A stretch of 64,000 nucleotides of DNA from contig NZ_LMLH01000030.1 of assembly GCF_001421885.1 (NCBI RefSeq), positions 186,001 through 250,000 of the forward strand, given 5' to 3'. Positions 18,574 to 28,169 of the stretch are shown here, piece by piece. The position numbers were made by a program, and so were the translations under genes. The notes under the pieces were generated by a model. The model had not been told where the DNA came from, did not search any database, and saw only the letters and a program-made list of their open reading frames with translations. Source of the stretch: Pseudomonas sp. Leaf48 (GTDB lineage Bacteria; Pseudomonadota; Gammaproteobacteria; Pseudomonadales; Pseudomonadaceae). Positions within the stretch are counted from its first letter, which is position 1; each line of letters opens with the position of its first letter.

Positions 18574-19295
18574 GTGACTGGCTGATTCCCGACTGGCCCG
18601 CGCCGGCCGGGGTAAAAGCCTGTGTCACCACCCGGGCGGGCGGCGTCAGTCTGGCGCCGTTCGACAGCCTCAATCTAGGCGATCATGTCGACGACAGCCC
18701 TGAAGCTGTGGCCGAGAATCGCCGTCGTCTGACCGATCATTTCGCCATTCAACCGGCCTGGCTGCAGCAGGTCCACGGCATTGTCGTGGCCCATGCCCAT
18801 CCAGGCCGAGTGGTTGCGGCCGACGCCAGTTGGACCGCAACGCCAGGCATCGCCTGTGCGGCCATGACCGCCGATTGCCTGCCTGCGCTGTTCTGCGACC
18901 GTGCCGGTACTCGCGTCGCGGCAGCTCATGCCGGTTGGCGCGGGCTGGCTGCAGGGGTGCTGGAAGCCACCCTCGACAGCCTGGTCGTGCCTCCTGCCGA
19001 AGTAATGGTCTGGCTCGGCCCGGCCATTGGACCGCAAGCCTTTGAAGTCGGCCCGGAGGTGCGCGAGACCTTCGTCGAGCAGTTACCGCAGGCTGCTGAA
19101 GCTTTTGTGCCCAGTCCCAACGCCGGCAAGTTCATGGCAGACATCTATATGCTCGCGCGTCTGCGCCTGGCGGCTCGCGGTGTAACCGCTGTTTACGGTG
19201 GCGGTTTCTGCACCGTGACCGATCCTCGCTTCTTTTCCTATCGCCGCGCCCCTCGCACTGGCCGATTCGCCTCCTTGATCTGGCTCGAACGCTAG
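18570..19295 (+). CDS. pgeF: Peptidoglycan editing factor PgeF / YfiH (multicopper-type purine nucleoside phosphorylase fold)
   Basis: 241 residues, usual YfiH/LACC1-family length. Family motifs are present: VTTRAGGVSLAPFDSLNLGDH, the TADCLPALF cysteine motif, and AAHAGWRGLAAGV with the metal-binding His. Members cleave purine nucleosides, and in E. coli the protein edits muropeptide precursors (L-Ser to L-Ala at UDP-MurNAc). It overlaps rluD by 4 bases, the usual bamD/rluD/yfiH/clpB neighbourhood. Confidence 0.9.
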   Translation: MSDWLIPDWPAPAGVKACVTTRAGGVSLAPFDSLNLGDHVDDSPEAVAENRRRLTDHFAIQPAWLQQVHGIVVAHAHPGRVVAADASWTATPGIACAAMTADCLPALFCDRAGTRVAAAHAGWRGLAAGVLEATLDSLVVPPAEVMVWLGPAIGPQAFEVGPEVRETFVEQLPQAAEAFVPSPNAGKFMADIYMLARLRLAARGVTAVYGGGFCTVTDPRFFSYRRAPRTGRFASLIWLER

Positions 19296-19325
19296 ACTCA
19301 GTTGATCTACATCAACGTCACGACG

Positions 19326-19354
19326 CTTGAAACTCCCGGAATCGACCGCATCTA
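19326..19354 (+). promoter_or_regulatory. Heat-shock (sigma-32) promoter of clpB
   Basis: CTTGAAA (19326-19332), a 13-base spacer, then CCGCATCTA (19346-19354) against the consensus CTTGAAA-N11-16-CCCCATNTA. It lies about 70 bases upstream of the clpB start, and the SD AAGGAGG-like AAAGGAAGGTG precedes ATG 19426. Confidence 0.85.
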
Positions 19355-19425
19355 TTGTGGTATCTGGCAGGTTTCTCCATTCAGGACGTTTTATAGGTCC
19401 GGCCTGCTCAAAAGGAAGGTGACCC

Positions 19426-21990
19426 ATGCGTATAGACCGTTTAACCAGCAAATTGCAGTTAGCGTTGTCCGATGCCCAATCCCTGGCCGTCGGTCTCGAT
19501 CACCCGGCCATAGAGCCGGCGCACTTGATGCAAGCCCTGCTCGAGCAACAGGGCGGCTCGATCAAGCCTCTGCTGATGCAGGTGGGCTTCGACGTCAACA
19601 GCCTGCGTAAAGAGCTGACCAAAGAGCTCGACCAGCTACCGAAAATCCAGAATCCGACCGGCGACGTCAACATGTCGCAGGATCTGGCGCGCCTGCTCAA
19701 CCAGGCCGATCGCCTGGCTCAGCAAAAGGGCGACCAGTTCATCTCCAGCGAGTTGGTGCTGCTCGCCGCCATGGACGAGAACAGCAAGCTTGGCAAGCTG
19801 TTGCTCGGCCAGGGCGTGAGCAAGAAAGCCCTGGAAAACGCGATCAACAACCTGCGTGGTGGCGAGGCCGTCAATGACCCCAACCACGAAGAGTCCCGGC
19901 AGGCCCTGGATAAGTACACCGTCGACCTGACCAAGCGCGCCGAAGACGGCAAGCTCGATCCGGTGATCGGTCGCGACGACGAAATTCGCCGGACCATCCA
20001 GGTGCTGCAACGCCGCACCAAGAACAACCCGGTGCTGATCGGGGAACCGGGCGTCGGTAAAACTGCCATTGCCGAAGGCCTGGCCCAGCGCATCATTAAT
20101 GGTGAAGTGCCGGACGGCCTCAAGGGCAAGCGCCTGTTGTCCCTGGACATGGGGGCATTGATTGCCGGTGCCAAGTATCGCGGTGAGTTCGAGGAGCGCC
20201 TCAAATCCCTGCTCAATGAGCTGTCGAAGCAGGAAGGGCAGATCATCCTGTTCATCGACGAACTGCACACCATGGTCGGCGCCGGTAAAGGTGAAGGCTC
20301 GATGGATGCGGGCAACATGCTCAAGCCGGCATTGGCCCGCGGCGAGCTGCACTGCGTCGGTGCCACTACGCTCAACGAGTACCGCCAATATATAGAGAAG
20401 GATGCCGCCCTTGAGCGTCGCTTCCAGAAAGTGCTGGTGGACGAGCCGAGCGAAGAAGACACCATCGCCATTCTGCGTGGGCTCAAAGAGCGCTACGAAG
20501 TTCACCACAAGGTGGCGATCACCGACGGCGCAATCATCGCGGCGGCCAAGCTCAGTCATCGCTATATCACTGACCGGCAGTTGCCGGACAAGGCCATCGA
20601 CTTGATCGACGAGGCCGCCAGCCGCATCCGCATGGAAATCGATTCCAAGCCGGAAGTGCTGGATCGTCTGGAACGCCGCCTGATTCAACTGAAGGTGGAA
20701 TCCCAGGCGCTGAAGAAAGAAAGTGACGATGCGGCGAAGAAGCGCCTGGAAAAATTGCAGGAAGAAATCGCACGTCTAGAGCGTGAGTACTCGGACCTCG
20801 AAGAAATCTGGAACTCGGAAAAAGCCGAAGTACAGGGTTCTGCGCAGATCCAGCAGAAAATCGAGCAGTCCCGTCAGGAGCTGGAAGCGGCCCGCCGCAA
20901 AGGTGACCTGAACCGCATGGCGGAGTTGCAGTACGGGGTGATCCCGGACCTGGAACGCAGCCTGCAAATGGTCGACCAGCATGGCAAGCCCGAAAACCAG
21001 CTGCTGCGTAGCAAGGTGACTGAAGAAGAGATCGCCGAAGTCGTGTCGAAGTGGACCGGTATTCCGGTGTCGAAAATGCTCGAAGGCGAGCGCGACAAAC
21101 TGATGAAGATGGAAAGCCTGTTGCACCAGCGTGTGATAGGTCAGGAAGAGGCGGTGGTTGCGGTTTCCAACGCGGTACGACGCTCTCGTGCCGGGTTGTC
21201 CGACCCTAATCGCCCGAGCGGCTCGTTCATGTTCCTCGGCCCGACCGGTGTGGGTAAAACCGAGCTGTGCAAGGCGCTGGCCGAGTTCCTGTTCGATACT
21301 GAAGAGGCGATGGTTCGCATCGACATGTCCGAGTTCATGGAGAAACACTCCGTGGCCCGCTTGATTGGTGCGCCACCGGGGTACGTTGGCTATGAAGAGG
21401 GCGGTTACCTGACCGAGGCCGTACGTCGCAAGCCGTATTCGGTGATCCTCATGGACGAAGTCGAGAAGGCGCACCCGGATGTATTCAACATCCTCCTGCA
21501 AGTACTGGAAGACGGGCGCCTGACTGACAGTCATGGCCGCACGGTGGATTTCAAGAACACCGTGATTGTCATGACCTCCAACCTGGGCTCGGTGCAGATC
21601 CAGGAACTGGTGGGTGATCGCGAAGCTCAGCGTGCGGCGGTAATGGACGCGATTTCCTCGCACTTCCGGCCGGAGTTCATCAACCGGGTCGACGAAGTGG
21701 TGATCTTCGAGCCGTTGGCCCGTGATCAGATCGCCGGTATTACCGAGATCCAGTTGGGTCGTCTGCGCAGTCGTCTGACCGAACGCGAGCTGAAGCTGGA
21801 GTTGAGCCCTGAGGCCATGGATAAGCTGATCGCGGTAGGTTACGACCCGGTGTATGGCGCACGGCCGCTCAAACGAGCGATCCAGCGCTGGATCGAGAAC
21901 CCGCTGGCACAACTGATTCTGTCCGGTCGATTCCTGCCGGGCGACACAGCCAAAGGGGTTGTGGAGAACGACGAAATCGTCTTCGTCTGA
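19426..21990 (+). CDS. clpB: Disaggregase chaperone ClpB
   Basis: 854 residues. The N-domain covers about 1-145. AAA+ domain 1 has Walker [13 protein letters not shown] near 206 and [11 protein letters not shown]. The M-domain coiled coil is at about 410-530 ([24 protein letters not shown]). AAA+ domain 2 has Walker [13 protein letters not shown] near 605 and arginine fingers. It works with DnaK to dissolve protein aggregates in the cytosol. The sigma-32 promoter at 19326 explains heat induction, and a strong terminator follows. Confidence 0.98.
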   Translation: MRIDRLTSKLQLALSDAQSLAVGLDHPAIEPAHLMQALLEQQGGSIKPLLMQVGFDVNSLRKELTKELDQLPKIQNPTGDVNMSQDLARLLNQADRLAQQKGDQFISSELVLLAAMDENSKLGKLLLGQGVSKKALENAINNLRGGEAVNDPNHEESRQALDKYTVDLTKRAEDGKLDPVIGRDDEIRRTIQVLQRRTKNNPVLIGEPGVGKTAIAEGLAQRIINGEVPDGLKGKRLLSLDMGALIAGAKYRGEFEERLKSLLNELSKQEGQIILFIDELHTMVGAGKGEGSMDAGNMLKPALARGELHCVGATTLNEYRQYIEKDAALERRFQKVLVDEPSEEDTIAILRGLKERYEVHHKVAITDGAIIAAAKLSHRYITDRQLPDKAIDLIDEAASRIRMEIDSKPEVLDRLERRLIQLKVESQALKKESDDAAKKRLEKLQEEIARLEREYSDLEEIWNSEKAEVQGSAQIQQKIEQSRQELEAARRKGDLNRMAELQYGVIPDLERSLQMVDQHGKPENQLLRSKVTEEEIAEVVSKWTGIPVSKMLEGERDKLMKMESLLHQRVIGQEEAVVAVSNAVRRSRAGLSDPNRPSGSFMFLGPTGVGKTELCKALAEFLFDTEEAMVRIDMSEFMEKHSVARLIGAPPGYVGYEEGGYLTEAVRRKPYSVILMDEVEKAHPDVFNILLQVLEDGRLTDSHGRTVDFKNTVIVMTSNLGSVQIQELVGDREAQRAAVMDAISSHFRPEFINRVDEVVIFEPLARDQIAGITEIQLGRLRSRLTERELKLELSPEAMDKLIAVGYDPVYGARPLKRAIQRWIENPLAQLILSGRFLPGDTAKGVVENDEIVFV

Positions 21991-22011
21991 TCCACGACGG
22001 CAACAAAATCG

Positions 22012-22041
22012 AAAAGGCCTCGCATTGCGAGGCCTTTTTTT
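22012..22041 (+). terminator. Rho-independent terminator of clpB
   Basis: AAAAGGCCTCGC-ATT-GCGAGGCC followed by seven T. It starts 22 bases after the clpB stop. Confidence 0.92.
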
Positions 22042-22174
22042 CGTTAGGCTGTTGAACTCAAAGGAAAAGGCTTGTAAAGTGCGCCCCGCAGTAAGTCACC
22101 CGCCAGGGTTTCCGCTCCCCAAGCAGGAATCCAAAATAAGTTGCAAATCATTAACTTGAAAGCAATTTAGGGGG

Positions 22175-22202
22175 TTGACAGAGGTTCTGAAGATTGTAGA
22201 AT
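22175..22202 (+). promoter_or_regulatory. Sigma-70 promoter of the tRNA operon
   Basis: TTGACA (22175-22180), 16-base spacer, TAGAAT (22197-22202), followed directly by the GC-rich discriminator AGCGCGCC typical of stringently controlled stable-RNA promoters. The first tRNA begins 88 bases later. Confidence 0.8.
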
Positions 22203-22290
22203 AGCGCGCCTCAGACACACGAACGCAGCGATGCAAACGGGTCGAAGAGAACGCAGTAAAGCTTCAAAGTTGTAAATTGAAATATGTAGT

Positions 22291-22366
22291 TCCGTGATAG
22301 CTCAGTCGGTAGAGCAAATGACTGTTAATCATTGGGTCCCAGGTTCGAGTCCTGGTCACGGAGCCA
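22291..22366 (+). tRNA. tRNA-Asn (GTT)
   Basis: 76 bases with CCA encoded. Acceptor TCCGTGA/TCACGGA, anticodon GTT at 22324-22326, T-arm GGTTCGAGTCC. First gene of the tRNA cluster. Confidence 0.97.
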
Positions 22367-22375
22367 ATTTCAAAC

Positions 22376-22452
22376 CGGGGTATAGCGCAGTCCGGTAGCG
22401 CGCCTGCTTTGGGAGCAGGATGTCAGGAGTTCGAATCCCCTTACCCCGACCA
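22376..22452 (+). tRNA. tRNA-Pro (TGG), copy 1
   Basis: 77 bases with CCA encoded. Acceptor CGGGGTA/TACCCCG, anticodon stem CCTGC/GCAGG with TGG at 22410-22412, T-loop TTCGAAT. Identical in sequence to the copy at 22631. Confidence 0.97.
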
Positions 22453-22457
22453 TTTTT

Positions 22458-22533
22458 GGGTCGTTAGCTCAGTTGGTAGAGCAGTTGGCTTTTAACCAAT
22501 TGGTCGTAGGTTCGAATCCCACACGACCCACCA
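22458..22533 (+). tRNA. tRNA-Lys (TTT)
   Basis: 76 bases with CCA encoded. Acceptor GGGTCGT/ACGACCC, anticodon TTT at 22491-22493 in loop CTTTTAA. Five bases after the first tRNA-Pro. Confidence 0.97.
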
Positions 22534-22597
22534 TTTTTGAAACCAGTTAGCGCTGGGATCGAATCTTAAGATCAGAGGCCAAAAGCGCTGATCGAAG

Positions 22598-22628
22598 AAG
22601 GCGATCTTTGAAAGGTCGCCTTTTTTTT
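22598..22628 (+). terminator. Terminator between tRNA-Lys and the second tRNA-Pro
   Basis: Hairpin AAGGCGA-TCTTTGAAAGG-TCGCCTT running into eight T. It sits inside the tRNA cluster, so the second tRNA-Pro is reached only by readthrough or has its own promoter. Confidence 0.85.
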
Positions 22629-22630
22629 AC

Positions 22631-22707
22631 CGGGGTATAGCGCAGTCCGGTAGCGCGCCTGCTTTGGGAGCAGGATGTCAGGAGTTCGAATCCCCTTACC
22701 CCGACCA
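22631..22707 (+). tRNA. tRNA-Pro (TGG), copy 2
   Basis: 77 bases, identical to the copy at 22376-22452, anticodon TGG at 22665-22667. It starts three bases after the T run of the preceding terminator, a sign that the tRNA gene and its 3' flank were duplicated. Confidence 0.97.
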
Positions 22708-22711
22708 TATT

Positions 22712-22748
22712 AAAAATCCTCGTATCGAAAGATACGGGGATTTTTTTT
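22712..22748 (+). terminator. Terminator after the tRNA cluster
   Basis: AAAAATCCTCGTATC-GAAA-GATACGGGGATTTTTTTT: a long stem with T run, five bases after the last tRNA. Confidence 0.92.
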
Positions 22749-22781
22749 GTCCACAGGAAATCAATTGCCCCGCAAAGCCAA

Positions 22782-22871
22782 TGTGGGAGCGGGCTTGCTC
22801 GCGAAAGCGGTGTATCACTCAACCAACTTATTGACTGATTCACCGCTTTCGCGAGCAAGCCCGCTCCCACA
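22782..22871. repeat. REP inverted-repeat pair (family 2)
   Basis: TGTGGGAGCGGGCTTGCTCG with GCGAAAGCGG on the left and the exact inverse ending TCCCACA at 22871. It lies just downstream of the leftward ndh gene. Confidence 0.92.
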
Positions 22872-22881
22872 CTAGACCGAG

Positions 22882-24180
22882 TTAGTGCAGCTTGAGGCGA
22901 GGCTCAGTCCCGCGCCCGATCTTGCTGCCCAGCATCAGCATCGCCGTGCGGAACCACCCGTACAACGCCATCTGGTGCATGCGGTACAGCGACACATAGA
23001 ACATCCGCGCCAGCCAGCCCTCCAGCATCACGCTACCGGTAAGGTTGCCCATCAAGTTACCCACAGCCGAAAAACGCGACAGCGAGATCAGCGAACCATA
23101 ATCGGTGTACTTGTACTCCGGCAATGCCTTGCCTTCGATGCGCAGCTTGAGCGATTTGGCCAGCAACGAGGCTTGCTGATGCGCAGCCTGGGCGCGGGGC
23201 GGCACGTTGCGATCACTGCCAGGTTGCGGACAGGCCGCACAGTCTCCGAAGGCGAAGATATTCTCGTCACGGGTGGTTTGCAGGGTCGGCAGCACGTGCA
23301 GTTGGTTGATACGGTTGGTTTCCAGGCCATCGATGTCCTTGAGGACCCCCGGCGCACGAATTCCGGCAGCCCAGACTTTCAGGCTTGCTTTGATCTCGTT
23401 GCCGTCAGCGGTGATCAGGCTGTCAGCCGTCACTTCGCTGACCGCCGCATTGGTCATGACGTTGACCCCCAGTTTTTCCAGGGTTTTATGCACAGGCCCG
23501 CCGATTCGTTCCGGCAGGGCAGGCAGCACCCGTGGCCCGGCTTCGATCAAGGTGATGTGCATGTTTTCCGGTTTGATCCGGTCCAGGCCGTAAGCCGCCA
23601 GTTCATGGGCAGCGTTGTGCAGTTCGGCGGCCAGTTCGACTCCGGTGGCACCGGCGCCGACGATGGCCACGCTGATCTGTTCGACTTTGTCAGTCTGTCC
23701 GGCATGGGCGCGCAGGTAGTGGTTGAGCAGTTGCTGGTGGAAGCGCTCGGCCTGCTTGCGGGTATCTAGGAACAGGCAATGCTGAGCCGCGCCCAGGGTG
23801 CCGAAATCATTGGTGGTGCTGCCGACGGAGATGACCAGCGTGTCGTAAGCCACTTCGCGGGCCGGGACCAATTCCAGACCGGCTTCGTCATAGGTGGCGG
23901 CCAGCTGGATTTTTTTCTGCGTGCGATCGAGCCCGCTCATGCGCCCCAGCTGGAACTCGAAGTGGTTCCATTTGGCCTGGGCTACATAATTGAGTTCATC
24001 TTCGGAGGAGTTCAGGGAGCCGGCCGCCACTTCGTGCAACAACGGTTTCCAGATGTGGGTCAGGTTCGCGTCAACCAGCATCACACTGGCCGTGCCGCGT
24101 TTGCCCAGAGTCTTACCCAGACGGGTAGCCAACTCCAGACCGCCGGCGCCGCCGCCAACGATGACAATACGATGAGTCAT
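22882..24180 (-). CDS. ndh: Type II NADH:quinone oxidoreductase (NDH-2)
   Basis: 432 residues from ATG 24180 (MTHRIVIVGGGAGGLELA); the frame to 24216 is not used. FAD-binding fold at 5-35 and a second nucleotide-binding fold VAIVGAGATGVELAAELH near 165-180 for NADH. FGDCAACPQPG and RAQAAHQQASLLAK are NDH-2 segments. The C-terminus has the amphipathic membrane-anchoring helices (MARMFYVSLYRMHQMALYGWFRTA-like). It transfers electrons from NADH to ubiquinone without pumping protons. The next gene downstream is past a REP pair. Confidence 0.93.
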   Translation of the reverse strand: MTHRIVIVGGGAGGLELATRLGKTLGKRGTASVMLVDANLTHIWKPLLHEVAAGSLNSSEDELNYVAQAKWNHFEFQLGRMSGLDRTQKKIQLAATYDEAGLELVPAREVAYDTLVISVGSTTNDFGTLGAAQHCLFLDTRKQAERFHQQLLNHYLRAHAGQTDKVEQISVAIVGAGATGVELAAELHNAAHELAAYGLDRIKPENMHITLIEAGPRVLPALPERIGGPVHKTLEKLGVNVMTNAAVSEVTADSLITADGNEIKASLKVWAAGIRAPGVLKDIDGLETNRINQLHVLPTLQTTRDENIFAFGDCAACPQPGSDRNVPPRAQAAHQQASLLAKSLKLRIEGKALPEYKYTDYGSLISLSRFSAVGNLMGNLTGSVMLEGWLARMFYVSLYRMHQMALYGWFRTAMLMLGSKIGRGTEPRLKLH

Positions 24181-24240
24181 GGGGATATCTCGCAAGGCTA
24201 AAAGAAATCGGTGCAATTACCCGAGCGAGCGCCACGCAGC

Positions 24241-24414
24241 TCATAGCGTCAGGTAACTGATAAATCGGCTTAACAGGCCCAAACCAATGGTCACTGCCAA
24301 CACCAGCACCAGGAGCATCCACGGCCGGAAAGGCCGGCGCTCGACTCGGTGCTGGGACAGATGCAGGTACTCTTCGACATGCTTCTGGTCGTCGGGGTTC
24401 AAGCGGCTGGTCAT
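24241..24414 (-). CDS. DUF3094 family small membrane protein
   Basis: 57 residues from ATG 24414 to TGA 24241-24243. The N-terminal part is charged and cytosolic (MTSRLNPDDQKHVEEYLHLS). A basic segment RVERRPFRPW follows, then one transmembrane helix (MLLVLVLAVTIGLGLLSRFI). This matches the short DUF3094 proteins found beside ndh in pseudomonads. The function is unknown. It lies 60 bases upstream of ndh and probably shares its transcript. Confidence 0.8.
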   Translation of the reverse strand: MTSRLNPDDQKHVEEYLHLSQHRVERRPFRPWMLLVLVLAVTIGLGLLSRFISYLTL

Positions 24415-24468
24415 ATGAGGCCTCGTCAGGAGTAGACGTTGCTGAATGTATAGAAGCTACAGACTGAT

Positions 24469-24996
24469 TTAACGAACGTTGAACGGAGCATAGCCGCTGT
24501 CCGGAATAGGCTCGACGCTCACCGAATCGTCCAGGCGAATGATGCCACTTTGTAACACCCGGGCAGTGATTCCGCCATGTCCGCGTACGGCCTGAAAGGT
24601 CCCTGGGCCGAGGTTGTTTTGCAGGCGTGCGCAAGGCTGGCACCAGCCCGTGGTTTCGAAAATCGCCTGGCCGATCCTGAAGCGACGGCCTTTGAGGCTG
24701 AACAGGTTGATACCGCTGATCACGAGATTGCGCCGCAAATCATTGGGCAACACCGGTTGATCGGCGGGGCGGCCCATCAGCGAACTGATCACTGCCAGAT
24801 GCTCCCACTGCAACAGCGTCACCTGCCGTGTATTGCGTACCCCCGGCCGGGCACGATCGCCAGTCAGACCGGCCTCAAGCCGTGCCTCAACGGCATCCAG
24901 TTCGATCATCGGCACGTGGGGTTGCGGGCGTACGCCGATCCAGCGCACGCGGCCGGTTTGCGGGACTTCGGCGAGTAATTCCTGCAGTGGGCTCAC
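24469..24996 (-). CDS. MOSC domain protein
   Basis: 175 residues forming a stand-alone MOSC domain (YiiM type). Features include GVRPQPHVPMIELDAVEARLEAGLTGDRARPGVRNTRQVTLLQWEHL and the conserved cysteine segment ETTGWCQPCARLQ. MOSC proteins handle sulfur or molybdenum cofactor transfer; the substrate here is unknown. Its start overlaps the end of the upstream DUF1780 gene by 4 bases, so the two are co-transcribed. Confidence 0.85.
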   Translation of the reverse strand: MSPLQELLAEVPQTGRVRWIGVRPQPHVPMIELDAVEARLEAGLTGDRARPGVRNTRQVTLLQWEHLAVISSLMGRPADQPVLPNDLRRNLVISGINLFSLKGRRFRIGQAIFETTGWCQPCARLQNNLGPGTFQAVRGHGGITARVLQSGIIRLDDSVSVEPIPDSGYAPFNVR

Positions 24997-25619
24997 AGGC
25001 TGATGCCGACGTCGAATACGATGCTGCGCCCCAGGTTGCTGCGCAGGAAATCCGGCGCATCCGGATGGGCAAACAGCACGCGGGCGAAGGTCGGCCCGAC
25101 CAGTGACAACGAGCGCCAGCCCTGGCGCAGGTACTCGGTGGGTGGCGGGAAATGGCTGTTGAGGTCGAGCACTTCACGTTTGAGGCTGGCGAAAGCAATG
25201 ATGTCCAGTTCCCCCAGGTCCATGCCGCGCTCTTTGTAGTTGTGGGCTTTTTTGCGCAAGGTTGGCGCCAGTCGCAGCAAAAACTCATTGGCGGGAATTC
25301 TTCGGGGCTTGGCCTCGCGGCGTACCAGTTGGCTCAGGGAAAACGCGCTGCGCCGACGTTGCAGTTCGTCGCGCCACTCATCGTTGAGACGCCGGCCTTC
25401 GTCGAGCACGAAGAACACTTCGAAACTGGCGTCACGAAACAACACGTCCGGCGGTTCTCCGGCAGGGGCAAACTCATCGGCGCGGTAAGGAATGTTGAGG
25501 CCTTGCAGCAGGCGCTGGCAGACCCAACGCTCCCGCTCCCATTTGCGGGCATTGGACAAAAATGCGTTGGCTTGCTCGGCCGCGATGGTCAGCAGGCGTA
25601 AGTAATCTGAGTCATCCAT
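24993..25619 (-). CDS. DUF1780 family protein
   Basis: 208 residues from ATG 25619 (MDDSDYLRLLTIAAEQANAF); longer frame to 25742 lacks support. The sequence has no signal or membrane segment. Conserved-looking stretches include FRDASFEVFFVLDEGRRLNDEW and REAKPRRIPANEFLLRLAPTLRKKAHNYKERGMDLGELDIIAFASL. The middle DASFEVFFV ... K pattern hints at a PD-(D/E)xK-like nuclease fold, but this is only an inference. It heads an operon with the MOSC gene. Confidence 0.75.
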   Translation of the reverse strand: MDDSDYLRLLTIAAEQANAFLSNARKWERERWVCQRLLQGLNIPYRADEFAPAGEPPDVLFRDASFEVFFVLDEGRRLNDEWRDELQRRRSAFSLSQLVRREAKPRRIPANEFLLRLAPTLRKKAHNYKERGMDLGELDIIAFASLKREVLDLNSHFPPPTEYLRQGWRSLSLVGPTFARVLFAHPDAPDFLRSNLGRSIVFDVGISL

Positions 25620-25756
25620 AGGCCCAAGCTTAGCGTTCAAATGCGACAAGCAGAAAGCATTGCATCGACTGGAGCGATTTCGTGACCGTAGTAGACTGCT
25701 GGACAGCGAGCCGAACCAGCCGAGGGGACAGCAGTGGAGCACAAAGGGTTAGCCTT

Positions 25757-26446
25757 ATGATCGGCGCAGAGTTGCTGTCAGCGCAGACGCTGATAGTCGG
25801 CTGGCTCATATACGTGACGGTATTGTTATGGGCCGTTTGTCGTGCCCCCTGGGTCGAGTTGTTCACCGATAGCCGTCGCCAGCATTTGCTGTTCGGAACG
25901 GTATTTGCCCTGTTTCTGTTGTGGCTGGTGCGGCGCGATTTCGACACGGGCGTGTCTTACCACTTCATCGGCATGACGGCGGTAACGCTGCTGCTGGACT
26001 GGCCACTGGCGCTGGTCGGTGGTCTGGTGGCACAAATCGGCCTGGTGCTGCTCGGGCGTCAGGATCTGGCGGCGATGGGGGTTAATGGCGCGCTGTTGAT
26101 CGCGCTGCCGGTGCTGGTCACCGAGTGCTGCGCGATTCTGGTGGAGCGTGCGCAACCGCGTAACCCGTTTGTGTATATCTTCGTTTCCGGGTTTTTTGCC
26201 GCAGCGTTGTCGGCGTTGCTGTGTCTGCTGCTGGCCCTGTGGTTGCTGTGGTTCGACGAGATCTTTGCCATGCCCTACTGGCTGGAAGACTTTGTCGGTT
26301 ACCTGTGGTTGATCATATTTCCCGAGGCGTTCATCAACGGCATGGTGGTCAGCGCCCTGGTGGTGTTCTGCCCGGAATGGCTGGAGACGTTCAATCGCAC
26401 ACGTTACCTTTCGGCGCCGTGGAATGACGACGATCCCAAGCGTTGA
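25757..26446 (+). CDS. CbiM-like energy-coupling-factor-type membrane protein
   Basis: 229 residues with about six to seven hydrophobic helices. I chose ATG 25757 (AAAGGGTTAGCCTT before it) over the extended frame at 25682. The pattern of FHFIGMTAVTLLLDWPLALVGG-like and PEAFINGMVVSALVVF matches the CbiM/EcfS-like permease family, which takes up metals or vitamins. No ATPase or T-component gene is next to it, so the substrate and even the transport role are uncertain. It is divergent from DUF1780. Confidence 0.7.
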   Translation: MIGAELLSAQTLIVGWLIYVTVLLWAVCRAPWVELFTDSRRQHLLFGTVFALFLLWLVRRDFDTGVSYHFIGMTAVTLLLDWPLALVGGLVAQIGLVLLGRQDLAAMGVNGALLIALPVLVTECCAILVERAQPRNPFVYIFVSGFFAAALSALLCLLLALWLLWFDEIFAMPYWLEDFVGYLWLIIFPEAFINGMVVSALVVFCPEWLETFNRTRYLSAPWNDDDPKR

Positions 26447-26478
26447 CCAGGCCCGAAATCGTCGACGTCTTCACAGGA

Positions 26479-26679
26479 TCAGTGGCGCGGGTCGAAGTCG
26501 CCGCTGAACAATTCGTCCTCGGCATCGGGGGCGACCGGGATCTTGTGTTCTTCCGAGGCCCAGGCGCCCAGGTCGATGAGTTTGCAGCGGTCAGAGCAGA
26601 AGGGCCTGAATTTGCTCTCCGGGCTCCATTCCACGGGGGCGCCGCAGGTTGGACATTCGACGGTTGGGATTTGGCTCAT
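26479..26679 (-). CDS. yacG: DNA gyrase inhibitor YacG
   Basis: 66 residues with the YacG four-cysteine zinc motif: VECPTCGAP, then [24 protein letters not shown]. It binds GyrB and inhibits DNA gyrase in the cytosol. Its ATG overlaps the coaE stop by 4 bases, and it closes the pilC-pilD-coaE-yacG operon, an arrangement common in Gammaproteobacteria. Confidence 0.95.
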   Translation of the reverse strand: MSQIPTVECPTCGAPVEWSPESKFRPFCSDRCKLIDLGAWASEEHKIPVAPDAEDELFSGDFDPRH

Positions 26680-27299
26680 GACTGGCCTCCACGCAAAGTA
26701 AGATAAAAGTGATGCAGGCGTTCGACCTCACTGTGCAGCCAGGCGAGGTCACGGTCATTGGTCACGACGTCGTCGGCATGGCTCACGCGATCCTGGCGGC
26801 TGGATTGGGCCTTGAGGATCGCCTGCACCTGTTGTTCGCTGGTCTGGTCCCGTTGCAGGGTGCGCTCGATCTGCAGTTGTTCGGGGGCATCTATCACCAG
26901 CACCCGTTGCGTCATGGCGTACTGTCCAGACTCGATCAGCAGTGGTGAAACCAGTATTGCGTAAGGCGATTTTGCCAGCGCCAGATGATGGGCGATTTCC
27001 TCGCCGATCAACGGATGCAGGAGTGCCTCCAGCCAGCGGCGTTGTTCCGGCACTTCGAAGATCAATTTGCGCAACGCGGCGCGGTCCAGTTGACCATCGG
27101 CTTGCAGTACACCGGGGCCGAAGTGTTCGGCGATTTGCGCCAGGGCCGGCCGCCCCGGTTCCACCACCCAGCGCGCGGCATGATCGGCGTCCACGACGTG
27201 GATGCCCAGGTCAATGAAGTGTTGGGCCGCCGCACTTTTACCGCTGCCGATGCCGCCGGTCAGGCCGAGAATCCAGGGTTTTTCCACAGAGGTATTCAT
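26676..27299 (-). CDS. coaE: Dephospho-CoA kinase
   Basis: 207 residues from ATG 27299 ([22 protein letters not shown]). P-loop GGIGSGKS at about 15-22, then [13 protein letters not shown] and the lid/substrate regions. It phosphorylates the 3' hydroxyl of dephospho-CoA in the last step of coenzyme A synthesis. It overlaps pilD (4 bases) and yacG (4 bases). Confidence 0.96.
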   Translation of the reverse strand: MNTSVEKPWILGLTGGIGSGKSAAAQHFIDLGIHVVDADHAARWVVEPGRPALAQIAEHFGPGVLQADGQLDRAALRKLIFEVPEQRRWLEALLHPLIGEEIAHHLALAKSPYAILVSPLLIESGQYAMTQRVLVIDAPEQLQIERTLQRDQTSEQQVQAILKAQSSRQDRVSHADDVVTNDRDLAWLHSEVERLHHFYLTLRGGQS

Positions 27300-28168
27300 T
27301 TCAAACCGACAAACTGCCAATAGAAGTCGGTTATTTGACCACCCCAGAGCAAGGCAATCCAGCCGGCAATTGCCAGCCAGGGACCAAAAGGGATCGGTGT
27401 CGAGGTATTTGCGTTGCCCAGGCGCAGACAGATCAGGCCGACAATGGCACCTGTCAGGGAAGACAGCAGGATGGTCAGAGGCAATATTTGCCAGCCGCCC
27501 CAGGCTCCCAGCAGCGCCAGTAGCTTGAAGTCACCGTGACCCATGCCGTCCTTGCCGGTCAGCAGCTTGAACAGCCAGAACACCGACCACAGCAGCGTGT
27601 ACCCGGCAATCGCGCCCCATAACGCCTCTTGCAACGGCACGAACAGGCCGAAACTGTTGACGATGAGCCCCAGCCACATCAGCGGCAGCACCAGCACATC
27701 GGGTAACAGTTGATGTTCGGCGTCGATCAGGCTCATCGCCAGCAGGCCCCAACTCAGCACCAGCGTCATGCACGCCTGCCAACCGAAACCGAAGTGCCAG
27801 GCAATGAACGCTGACAACAGACCGCAGGCCAATTCGGTCAGCGGGTAGCGCTTGCTGATCGGCGCCGAGCAGGCCGAGCAGCGTCCGCGCAAAAAGACAT
27901 AACTGAGCAGGGGGATATTTTCCCAGGCCCGAATGCGGTGGCTGCAATGTGGGCATTGGGAGTGAGGCAGTACCAGGTTGTAGGTTGGCAGCGGAGTTTC
28001 CCCGGGTAACCCGAGAATGTCCCGGGCCTGCACGCGCCACTCGCGTTCGAGCATTCTGGGCAGGCGCCAGATCACGACATTGAGAAAGCTGCCGACCAGC
28101 AGGCCGATCACACCTGTGATAACGACGAAGGCCAGCGGGTAATGGGTCAGAATTTCGTTCAAGGGCAT
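27296..28168 (-). CDS. pilD: Prepilin leader peptidase / N-methyltransferase PilD
   Basis: 290 residues from ATG 28168 ([14 protein letters not shown]); frame to 28213 overlaps pilC and is rejected. An integral membrane aspartyl protease with eight helices. The cytosolic loop carries the two CxxC pairs (QCPHCSHRI and RCSACSAPI). The catalytic aspartates are in [12 protein letters not shown] and [12 protein letters not shown]. It cleaves leaders of type IV pilins, minor pilins and type II secretion pseudopilins and methylates the new N-terminus. All residues needed for activity are seen. Confidence 0.95.
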   Translation of the reverse strand: MPLNEILTHYPLAFVVITGVIGLLVGSFLNVVIWRLPRMLEREWRVQARDILGLPGETPLPTYNLVLPHSQCPHCSHRIRAWENIPLLSYVFLRGRCSACSAPISKRYPLTELACGLLSAFIAWHFGFGWQACMTLVLSWGLLAMSLIDAEHQLLPDVLVLPLMWLGLIVNSFGLFVPLQEALWGAIAGYTLLWSVFWLFKLLTGKDGMGHGDFKLLALLGAWGGWQILPLTILLSSLTGAIVGLICLRLGNANTSTPIPFGPWLAIAGWIALLWGGQITDFYWQFVGLK

Positions 28169-28169
28169 G

